Part shown: positions 25,801 through 37,800 of the stretch, piece after piece
Layout of the letters: every line of letters starts with the position of its first letter
Position numbering within the stretch: position 1 is the first letter of the stretch
Assembly (NCBI GenBank): GCA_947623455.1
Contig: OX392541.1
Coordinates: 11,846,719-11,910,718 of the forward strand
Length of the DNA stretch: 64,000 nt
Direction of reading: 5' to 3'
Origin: Mimachlamys varia
Lineage: Eukaryota > Mollusca > Bivalvia > Pectinida > Pectinidae
Notes under the pieces: generated by a model
What the model was told of the DNA's origin: nothing
Databases searched by the model: none
Seen by the model: only the letters and a program-made list of their open reading frames with translations
Position numbers and translations under genes: made by a program

Positions 25801-28800
25801 ACTAGTCCTCCACCTCTGGGTCGCGGTGGCCCAGTGGTTAAGGTGTCCGAAATTCTGCTACCACAAGCCCTCCACCTCTGGGTCGCGGTGGCCCAGTGGT
25901 TAAGGTGTCCGAAATTCTGCTACCACTAGCCCTCCACCTCTAGTCTCGAGTTCGAGGCCTACATGAGGCAGTCGCTAGTTATTGACCATAGGTCGGTGCT
26001 TTTTCTACAGGAACTCCAGCTTTCCTCCGTCACATAAAGCTGACACGTCCTTAAATGACCACAGCTGTTCATAGGACGTTAAACAGAAAGAAACCAAAAC
26101 CATACCTTAACTAGTACTGTCCTGTTAAAATTGTTTTACCTGCGTCACAGATAAAAGTAACCCATTTGTCCTGGTTTACTGGTTTAGGTGTAAACACTTA
26201 TCAATATATATATACAAATTGGCAAAAATAAGGTGACATGTCGTAGATTTGGCACATTTCACTGACAAACACAAATAACTGCCTATTAAACTAGTTTCTT
26301 ACGCAAATGGTTTAGGTGTGTCATAAAATAATACTGATAGCAAGCCTCGTCTGGCGTCTTAATAACGAGGATATTGATATTAACGACTTAGGGGCGTAAC
26401 CATAGATTTCAATACAGATCGATTTCAATATATTTATTATCAAATTGTGTATTGATGTATATATACTTTACATATACATGTACCTACATTCTTGAAATAT
26501 GTAAACACAACGTTTACGCCTACCTAAGTTATCGTACAAGTACTCGTCGATCAAGATAATGTTCTCAATCATATTTGACATGTTAAATATGTTTTTAATA
26601 TGTTTTAATTAAACACTTTATACGAGTGTCAATCAAAACTGAAATCTCGTATACCTGTTTTCATCTGAAATGTGCATAATAAATGCTGACTCAGAACGTT
26701 TTTTTAGATGAGAAGTAAGATTTTATTTTTTTCTTCAAATATTAAATTGAAGTTAAATTGATTTGCCAGCGAGGCAGTCAATTAACGTAAATTTCGCGAT
26801 ATGTTTTACCTGTTCCTCTAGGTACAGTGTAGTTGTATTTACCTGTAGTGTTGTACCTGTTCTTAAAATACAAGTGTGTACATCTACAGTGACGTACAAA
26901 TTTATATTTCTTTTGATATTTACAGATTTTTCAGTGGATTTTCCTGACTGTTTATGGACGGATTTCGACCATATTTCGTCATTTTGTAAAGACAGATCCA
27001 TAGTTTCGTCTCATAATATTTATTTACTTTTCCATTGTGTATTGATGGCGCAATATAGAGTTATCTACACTGCTAATTTCCGTGTGACGCCATTTCTCTA
27101 TGTGACTGCTTTCAAAATAACGTCAAAATGGCGTCCAAAAACAATGAAAATGTTATAAAAGTGTACCATTTCATTTAAGATACTTCATCAACAAAATCAG
27201 GAGCATTTATTGAGAAAAGTTTGAAAATATAGCAAAATGAAGAAAACAATTAAAAGACTTTCGGCAAGTGAATGTACATCAGACAGACGACATCCCACAA
27301 ACAGGTGTATGTGCACATATACTTATCCCGGTAAGTGGGTGTGCTATGATATTTGATCTCACCTGGCAGGTGCAAGATGTTACCTGCATTATGGTTCTTT
27401 GAGAGAAAAAAAACGTATAGTGAAAATGGCCATGACATTTACGCTCTTCAATCTTACCCTTATTTTTTTCTCCTGTTACTGTTACGTGTACTCTTGGGAG
27501 CTCGTGAGGCAATTTAAGGATTACACTGTTTTTAATGGTATGCTTTAGTGAAAGGTAAATAGCGAATGGGGTACCATAAAAAGTGAAACTGATCATAAAA
27601 TGAAAGATTTGTACTTTAGGTTTTAGGTATAGTCGCTGAAGCAACTTTCCAGAAATCGGTCCAGTATCTACACGGATATTTACGATAAATATTTTATTTC
27701 ATTTTTTTGTTTGTTTAAATACTTTACGTAAATAAACATTTAACTGTAAACTTAAATTCTTGATAAACACAATTATGTTCTTCATTTTTATACAACATGC
27801 TTGCCTACATCCGCAAAAAAAACTTCTCCAACCGTTCAAGTATGGAGCACCAAATGAACAATTCCCATACGAATCAAATTTTAAAACATGGATTCAACCT
27901 TTAATTTCAAGTATGTAACTGTTCCGACAAAAAGAATTTTATATGCACTTAATTTTGGACTTGACGACATGACTAAACGCATCTACATTCATATATCCAT
28001 GAACTTTCATACTGTTTGGGTTCAATTTTCAAACGCACCCTTAATGTTGCTATTTACTTATAGTTGCAAGGAAGTCACCTTGGAGGGCCCTTAACACATG
28101 GATAAAAAGTATTGCTATAAATATTTAAAGGCGTGAAAAAAAGAAGAACACGGGGAAATTTTAAAGATTATTAGAAATCTGCAATTTTCTTATCGTATGA
28201 AAATACAAAAACACCTACAGCGAATGAACCGGAACCGGAACTGGAAGGTCAAAGCGATACTTCAGGTATGAGCCAATTAACTTTAGATGCTATTTTTGTA
28301 TTGTAAAGCTTGTCACATTATTGTGTATTTAAGTATATTCAACGTTGCCAGTCCGGATGACTAAACCGTGACTTGCGAATTTGTTGATCTTTTATGAGCT
28401 GGCTGCATTGTTACTGACGCATCTTGGCTGAAATCACGTAATTACCAGCCAACCTGCTTTATTCGCGTCTCTTTCATAAATTCCTTACATTTCCTCAATG
28501 TTATAAAGAAAAACTAGAACTTAGGTCAAGGCCACAAAGATAAGTGTGAGTCATAATGAAATCACCACGGATGGCGCTAAATAAAATATAATCTATTCTT
28601 ATAGGTTTTTGAGATTCGGGAAGAATTGGCTTTCGACAGTGGTAATTATGACAGGTTAACGGATATTCACAAGATAGTTTATTTTGGCGTTTATTTGATT
28701 GAGAAACCTGCCAAGATTGTTATAAGAATGATAGAAATTATAGAAACATTGGAATTTTACCAGACTTAATTATTCAATTATGTCTTTGCAGTCTTAAGAC

Positions 28801-31800
28801 AATCCAACAAGTAACTCAGTCCCTGTTAAGGTATATAGAAGTACATTTCACAAAATACCGAAGGGAGGGATTTGCTTTGCGCCTGGATGATGTATAAATA
28901 TTCAAAGTACACTTGAAAATATTTGGAAATTATCTTTAAAGGTCACAGAGACCAGGAATTATTTTCAGAAAAGAAAAAATAGCAGCCTTCTCAAATCAAC
29001 AAAATATCAAACTACATTTTATGTAAATATAGCATTAACCTTACTTAGCTTGATAAGATGGATTTTACCTTTGAGATGAAGTTCGAAATATCAGGGCCAT
29101 ACATTCGGAACACTTCAAAAGCAGAATTACAGAACCAAATGACTTTTGAATCAACAGAGGTGTTTGGCATGGTTGCAGTATCTTAGCTCATGTCCAAGAT
29201 TTTAAGTGATGAAAAGCATGCGATTCAAACAGTTGAGGGTCTAAAGTGGTTTGAAAAGCAGTCAGTCTGACGAAAGTCGTGTCACTCGTGTGTTTCAAAC
29301 AGTTGAGGGTCTAAAGTGATTTGTAAAGCAGTTAGTCGAACATCCTAGATATCCAGGGGCTATGATCACCTACGCTCTCTACACCCCTGAAATATGTCAT
29401 GGCAAAACTGAACGCTCGCCTTGTTGGTCAGGCAAGTTGACCGGTCAAACCCTTTGATGTACATCAAAAGAATCTCGGGGTCACATAACGGTATAAATTG
29501 ACAAGCTTTGAAGTCGGTTGCGGCTCCTTTGTTGTTTTTTTTAAAGACAGGCATGCAGCCTAGCGATTGGTCGCGTCTTTACCTGAGCGTGACTTCAAAT
29601 TTTGTCATAACAGGGGTGGAGAGAGTGTAGGTGAGCGTAACTCCTGGATATGGAGGATGTTCGTCGAATTGTTGGTTCTGTGATTCGGAGTTTTGTTACC
29701 GTTATTATTCACCACGTTAAGGCCAATGTAAAAATCGGACGGCTTGTCGTACATTGTAGTTTAGAAGCTTGATATGGGGGAAATTGGTGTCATTGTTTTA
29801 AATTGTTCGTCAGGAATCAAACGCAGAACAGCACGTTTTATTTGTCCTAGTTATGTGCCAAATCTTATCAAGTTGAGTCGGTAAAAATAAGGTAAATATT
29901 CACCACTCTGGTATACTCTCCTCCAAATGGAATAATTAACATATCTCAAGTGTTATGAAATTGAAATTTAAAGAACCACCTCCCATCTTCACAAACATCG
30001 TCCAAATGACAAATACCCGTATATTTTGGTGAATTTCTAATATCATAACCATAGCTGAATTCAATACGCTTTAATTCAGAAACATATCTTGCCTTCAAAC
30101 TACATGTATTATTTCACTCATAAGAAAGCACACATCAAATAATATCTTATTTCTTCAATATCTTGGTATTTTTCGTATAAAAACTTCTTTCCTTTGAAGA
30201 TGATCATGAAATCTTTCTGATGACAGATTAAATATATCACATCTTAACTGATAAGCAGTAATACAGAGGGTATTTTATAAGGCATATCGACAATATCAAT
30301 TCATTTTTAACGTTTACGAGAGTTCAGCCCGTTTTACATCAATGCCCCTCTTTGGAATATTCAACAATCGTTTCGTGATTAATGCTGCATAAAGTGTTTG
30401 AAGTCTATAATCTTACATACATTAATACAAATGCTTTCGATTTATCGCCTTTTCATCCTGTCATATTTCATCGCCAGTGTTTGCACCTGTCGGGTCGTAT
30501 CAGATTATATCTGAGTCGACGAAACACCTGGCGTGAGATCTCGACGAGATTTACAAACACGCGCACGGCACGTTCACACCCCTACCATGTAGACATTTGT
30601 GAAGCAAAACACGTGTTGTGTGCCGTGGAAAAGTTATCTTTCCTTGGTTAATGAAAGACTGATTTTTTTAATTAGATTTCAAACACATAACATAACCCTT
30701 AACCTGCTTCCGTAAAAAGATCATCTGTTCATTTCACAGTGGATATTAGAATAAATTCTTATTCACCTTTTCACGTTAGGCTTTATTCTTGCAATGAAGA
30801 AGAGCTCAATATTTTGTACTTCCGGGTCAAATGAAATGCCAAGTCAATGACCTATAATCATAACACAGGCCAAAGTTCGCACGTATAGTATCAACATATT
30901 TATCAGCGAGACGTATGGTCTGTTTCTTGGTTATTTTAGATAACTATTATAAAGAAACCTTTTTCACGTAACAGCACGTACATTGTGTAGCTGTAATCTT
31001 GCATATTTTTGTATTGAGGTACACATGTACATGTATGTCTGTAACTACGATATATTGTTCTTGTATAACAAAGCAGTATTTGTGTTGCTAGGCAATACTT
31101 GCCTTTTATTTTACACTAGGCATTCATGTCGTATGTTACTAGATGTTTATTGAGCACATATATCCATTGATTTCGTTTCGTTGCAAATAATATTGCTGTT
31201 TCATTTTAAACTATTGGCTTTGTCAATGTTGGTAAGTCATGTTTATGTTACTAGACATAACTAACTAGACAATGTCGGATGTTACTAAATGTTACTAGGC
31301 GTTGTCGGGTCTGAAACAACGGTGTTCTTTTTACTAGATGGTTTATTACTAGGGATATTATGATGTAACAAGGTAGCAATTAGATACTCATCTTGTTACT
31401 AGATAGCAATTAGATACTCATTTTGTTACTAGGTAGCAATTAGATACTCCTTTTATTACTAGGTTGCAATAAGATACTCTTCTTGTTACTATGTAGCAAT
31501 AAGATACTTATCTTGTCACTAGATAGCAATTAGATACTTTTCTTGTTACTAGGTAGCAATGAAAGGTTCTTCTTGTTACAAAGTAGCAATTAGATACTTC
31601 TCTTGTTACTAGGTAGCAATGGAATACTCTTCGTGTTACTAGGTAGCAATGAAATACTCTTCTTGTTACTAGGTTACAATTATATACTTTCTTGTTACTA
31701 GGTAGCAATGAAATAGTCTTCGTGTTACTAGGTAGCAATGAAATAGTCTTCGTGTTACTAGGTTACAATTAAATACTTTCTTGTTACTAGGTAGCAATGA

Positions 31801-34800
31801 AATAGTCTTCGTGTTACTAGGTAGCAATGAAATAGTCTTCGTGTTACTAGGTTACAATTAGATACTTTCTTGTTACTAGGCACTTATGTAATGTTCTAGT
31901 AACAAAAATGGTTCGTGCCACCAGTTCTGTTACTTGGTAGTGTTTGCATAAACAAGACGTTGTTAAGTTACTCTGAAATGGTCGTGTTACTTCAAGAAAA
32001 TGTTTTCGGGCTTTCTTATCCCACAGGAATCACGAAGACCGAATCCCACAAGACTACGTCACCAATAAGAGCTGGGAAATTGGCATCTTATAGTGATTTG
32101 ATGAAGGCACCACAATAAGGCATATTCATTTTTTTTTTTTTTTTTTTTTACAAACATTGCTGTTTTATATATAGAAGTTCCTCGGATGTACATTTTACGG
32201 TAATGGATGAGCAGTGTGTACAAGATGTATTGATTTTGCGGAAGTGAACGTTCGGAACATCTGTCACACTTCTATTAAAAGCAAAATTGAATACATTTTT
32301 TCAGGATGACTGATCTAACTGTATTACAATGCCGTAATGTAGCCCGCACACACGCAGAAATCAGATGAATCACAAAGCCCCGAGGGATTACAATAGGAAG
32401 ATATTGGGCGACAAGAACATTCTATGTAGAAAAAATCATGGAAAAGACAAACAGGTTGTATATAATCTGGATTTTCGTCTACTTTGTACGTAATTGGTTA
32501 TAAAACTGTGTTTATTGTGGATTACTGGAACACTGAAAACCCTTCGTACTGTATGAAGGTCGTTGCTATGCTAATATAGACCACTCCATTATCAAACTTT
32601 TCATCTACATCTAATCGATTGTTTTATTTCCATCAGTGACACAGAGAGAAAGAGCTGTGAACAAATAGCTGGTATCATAAAACGTCATTAGTTCGGATGA
32701 ATAAAGTTGGGAAAAAAAACGGTGTATTTTTGTATCTATACAACGTTCTTGTCTGAATCTGTCTTAATAAATGTCATTTTATTGTGAGTTTGTCGTATGT
32801 CTTACATTTAATTGGTGTGTGTGTATGTCATAATTGGTGTGTGTCATAATTGGTGTGTGTATGTCATAATTGGTGTGTGTCATAATTGGTGTGTGTCATA
32901 ATTGGTGTGTGTCATAATTGGTGTGTGTATGTCATAATTGGTGTGTGTCATAATTGGTGTGTGTCATAGTTGGTGTGTGTATGTCAAAACTGGTGTTTGT
33001 ATGTCACAGTTATTGGTGTGTGTATGTCATAAGGTGTGTGTATGCCATAATCGGTGTGTGTACGTCATAATTGTGTGTGTCATAATTGTTGTGTGTATGT
33101 CATAATTGATGTGTGTATGTCCTAATCGGTGTGTGTATGTCCTAATCGGTGTGTGTATGTCATAATTGGTGTGTGTCATAATTGGTGTGTGTCATAACTG
33201 GTGTGTGTATGTCATAATTGGTTTGTGTATGTCACAGTTATTGGTGTGTGTATGTCATAATCGTGTGTGTATGTCATAGTGAGTGTGTATTTGTAATAAT
33301 GATGCATTGTGTGTGTCATTACTTGTGTGTTTATGTCAAAATCGATGTGTGTATGTCATATTGTGTGCTGTGGCATATATTGTGTGTGAATGTGATATAT
33401 TGTGTGTATGGCATAATTGATGTGTGTATATTATTATCTGTCGCAGCAAATTCAAAAACAAACAATGTTATATGTCTATTTTACATGTATATGTAAAATA
33501 GACAACCATTACGTAACAAGCCGGTACAAATGTAGTAAGATTTCACATTCAATAGCACTCTAGGAATACATTGTTTACATGTCACAAGCTGTCTTTAAAA
33601 AGTCAAACAAATATTTTCGCAACATTAAGAGAACCAGAAATCGGAAATCAGCGGCATCGACGGAATTGAAATCTTGTTGTAAAGGGGCGTCGCCCTGAAG
33701 GGCCGCAATAACAAGCTCAACCTCAACCCGAGATTTATATTAAATACAAGACTTTAGATAAATCAATATCAAACACGGCATGGGGTAAACTTAATGATAA
33801 AGAAATACCTCTGCTTCAGGAGGAGCGAAGATAATGCTGGATTTGTATATAATGCAAAGCTTCATCTCAGCCCACAGATCTTAGCACTATTGCAGACAAG
33901 CTTGTACGTACGGTCGACCTATTTACCGATACTGGCATTTCAGCAGACGACCACATTTTCATGAGCAAAGCCTTGTAAAACAAACTTGAATAAAAATTTA
34001 AGTCACATATGACACGAGTGCCTAGTCAAAAATCTGAGAAAAGCATTGCATAGCAACACAAATATCGCATTGTTAGAAGAAAAATATATTTGTCTAAGTT
34101 CTAATGCTATAACCATAGCTATTAAGTGCGAAGAAACATTTGGTTTATTGGTTTATTTTGCTTTACGTCCTATTAACAGCCAGGGTCATGTAAGGACGTG
34201 CCAGGTTTTAGAGGTGGAGGAAAGCCGGAGTACCCGGAGAAAAAACACTGACCTACGATCAGTACCTGGAAACTGCCCCATGTGGGTTTCGAACTCGCAA
34301 CCCAGAGGTGGAGGGCTAGTGGTAGAATGTCGTACACCTTAACCACTCGGCTACCGCGGCCCCGAAACAAAATGATTGTTTACTTTAGAACTTTCTATAT
34401 GAATTGATTTAACGCAGAACATACGTATAGCCAAAAATCTTTGATAGAATTGAGCAATGTGGGCCATAGTTATATAGATACACTTCTTGGATGTACTTTC
34501 CTCCCGATGAAAGTAACCAAACTTAAATCTTGTATAATTTAGATTTAAAGAACACCTCCCATCTTCATAAACATCGTCCAAATGACAAATACCCATATAT
34601 TTTGATGAATTTCTAATGCTATAACCATAGCTGAACTCAATACGCTTTAATTCAGAAACATGTCTTGCCTTCAAACCACATGTATTATTTTTCACATGAG
34701 AAAACACACTTCCAAACAAATCTTTATAGTTACAAGAACCATATATTTTGTTTCCTATTTTGGACGAAGAAACAAAATGATTGTTTACTTGAACGTAGAA

Positions 34801-37800
34801 TATCGAAGAGCACGCTGTGCTTCAGAATGTATAGCCAAAATCCTTTTTATAGAATTGAGCAGGGTGAGCCTTAATTATATAGATACAAGTGTATACTATA
34901 GGGGAAAGTGAAGAGCTAAGCCTGGATGATACTAAAGCTAAGATTAGTTTGCATGTGTGTGTAAACCTGTACTGTACCACACCTGGTGTATAGACTTACC
35001 TGTAGAACACGGCTGATTAAGATATCACCTGTACTGACCTATATATATATATACGTACACCAATACACATCTCACCTGTCTGAACACTACACAGCACAAA
35101 TCTCAACGGATTCTTCTAATCATGACTTCAATCAAAATGGAAACCAACACCTTTTAGCCTTCAATTAGGCCAGATGTAACACTTAATTTCTTGGCGTTAT
35201 TCACGGAATACTTATTACATTGTACTTATACCTATAGTATGCATTGGGTCGATATTAAACGGAGCCTACGTGTACAATGATCCTTCGAATAACCCGGCAG
35301 CACAGGGACTTGAAATTTTGTCACATCTAATTTTGGTCCTAAATTAAGGAACTTAGAATGATTTTACATTTTTGAGGGGTTTAGCTCAATTTTCGCAAAA
35401 AATGCAACCCCACCCGTCCTTCAATGGTATTAATCCCTTTATGCCCATTGACAGAGAGGTATTTTTATTGATATAAACCCCTCAAAAGTGTCAAATTAAC
35501 CTAAACACCTTTGTTAAGGTCCAAAAATAGCTGTTACAAATTCTCGGGTCTCTGTGTCCGGAAGTGTGTAAAATGTGGACGCCACCGAGTCCAAAACTAG
35601 TTGTTTCAAAACCGATAAATTGTACGTAAATAAGATTTTACAAAGTTGAATTAGACAATAGAATACTACTCTATTACATGCAGTCTCAATATCATGATTA
35701 ACCTAGCTAGAAAATTTGACAGCGACACAGTCGATTAAATTGATGAATATCTTATCAAATCGGTCAGCTGATATTTGAAGTTTATGAATGTCTTTCATCA
35801 ACCCACCTTCGATATACATAGGTTACGTTCACCTATACGCTCTCTACACGTGTAAAGAGCGTAGGTGAGCGTAATCTATGGACATTGAGGATGTCACCAA
35901 CTATGTCCTCGTTTACCTCCCTTGCGAAGCTTTTCTCCCCAAACTGTCAAATATTTGTAATTCAATATTACACATGTATAACAATTATATTGAATGTTTA
36001 CGTGTGTTTAACTGCTGGTTTTGGGGTAGATAAGACCAGCTATAGAAAATCTACGGGTGAAAGTTGATCACAATCTCGGCTGTAGGTATAATTTGTTAGC
36101 GGTGACCTTAACATTGGGTTACCTGGGATTGTTTATGACCTGGTTTTACCTGTAAGGTATGTGACAGGTACAACTTTGGTGACAACAGCGACAAGATGAA
36201 ACTGACAACAAACAATACGGAATTCACAGGTCGGCTAGCTTTAAGTGCCGGAGTGCCACTTGGATTGCCCGGTAACTCTGCCCCGATATCTCCGTTCTCA
36301 CCTTGGGTAGTAGTTACATTTCCATATACACAAACTTAAAGGGGATTTAATACATAATGTCTATCAAAATACTATGTACACGACAGTTTTCTATATCAAA
36401 ATTTTGAAAGTTATTTGCGTATCTTTCTTAAAATAACACTCCTATAAAGTAACCCGTTTTATATTGAAACTCTGATTTTGTTTTTTTGTTTTTTTATTTT
36501 TAATTGACATATTAATCTGACCGTTTTGAAATCTAAAGACGAAGCTTCTCGAATCGAAGTTGTTAATGGGAATATGAACACAGTACAGTACCAACAATGT
36601 CCGAACTACATACTTTCTTATGGACTACAAAGAATACCCGAAGAAAACCACAGGCCTTGGGACTACCACGAGGTCAAAACGTATAGACTTTCGCGACTTC
36701 AAACGAAGTCAAAAACATAGACCTTCAAAGCAACCAAGGTATAGTCCCGTAAAACTACACATAATACCGTTTGGAATGAAGATCTTCAGATCCGTACTTT
36801 AACAAACTCATAATAGTTGATGAATGTACCATGGTTACGAGTGTTCCATTTCTGTTTTCTTGTAAACCAAAGAACAGATTGCAACCCAAAACTTCAAAAC
36901 AGCTAAGGATCGTCGAGGCAGGATCCATCCTCGATATCCAGGGGTTACGCTCACCTACGAGCTCTACACATCCTTGTTAGCCAGGGGTTTCGCTCACCTA
37001 CGAGCTCTACACATCCTTGTTATCCAGGGCTTACGCTCACCTACGCTCTCTTCACCCTGGCATATGTCATGGCAAAACTGAAGATTCTTGGTGTCCGACT
37101 TGTTTGATGAGACAAGAGCCATCGTCGGAAACCCACGGTACACTGCTCTGGCGTTTGTGTCCCGTGGGCTAAAACGGTAAGAAACTGTCGTTTTCGTACT
37201 AAAAATAATAGCCAATCATAACGCTTCTTTCATCCGTGGCCTAACATCCGATCGGGATATCCCGTACGTAGCAAAACAAACCAATATGGCGACGGCATCG
37301 CCTGCCAAGAACACTTGTGGGTTGTGTTTAAACAAAATAAGGGACAAGAAGTCATATCATCTCAACAGAAAGATACACGTCTTTTTTCTTCAATAACGCG
37401 TCTATGGCTTTTTTCTGGAACTCTTTAAAGCTGGTGATGCTAAATCTCTCTTCTATACTGGAAGACGCCATATTGGAAAATGATCTAGCCGAGTGCCTCT
37501 ATAAAACGACCTTTCTGATTGGTCGAAATCTCCGAATAGACTTCTATTCGGGGAAACGAGGTATTTCGATTGTTTTAGCCCACGGAACACAAACGCCAGC
37601 GCAGTGTACCGTGGGTTTCCGACGATGGACAAGAGCATCCTTCGATGTACTCCAAAATTATCTCGCCGTTACATAACCATAACGGTAACAATGACAGGTA
37701 TTTAAGTCGGTGGCAGCGCCTTTGTAATCTTCAAAAGAAAGACATCAGCTTAGCAATTCGGGAGGGGTGTTTTTACCTGGGTATGCCTTCAGTTTTGCCA

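Larger units (their letters stand above)
37120..37627. mobile_element. Nested 508-bp TIR transposon with two inward 5' gene fragments (family T)
   Basis: The termini CATCGTCGGAAACCCACGGT and onward are inverted over 56 bp with two mismatches. A perfect 9-bp duplication, GACAAGAGC, flanks it at 37111-37119 and 37628-37636. Inside, ATG at 37286 (plus) and ATG at 37471 (minus) open short frames toward each other, both in the context CCAATATGGCG, with CCAATCA boxes at 37212 (plus) and 37522 (minus). The minus frame resembles the start of RecQ-type helicases. The arrangement suggests an internally deleted derivative of a larger two-gene element. A 9-bp duplication is usual for Mutator-like elements, but the superfamily is not established. 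Confidence 0.8.

Noticed and set aside
26763..27158. 131-codon plus frame inside LHFPL2-like intron 1
   Set aside because: No family pattern and no splice context. It is considered a chance frame.
31508..31738. Repetitive minus frame with YLVTRRVFHC repeats
   Set aside because: Translation of the second 30-bp minisatellite, not a gene.
32812..33428. CRISPR-like array of short repeats
   Set aside because: Units are contiguous with no unique spacers, and the sequence is eukaryotic. It is a GT-rich minisatellite.
34351..34719. 122-codon minus frame as a nested gene
   Set aside because: Half lies in a dispersed repeat present twice in the window, and its end runs into the tRNA-like head of a SINE.
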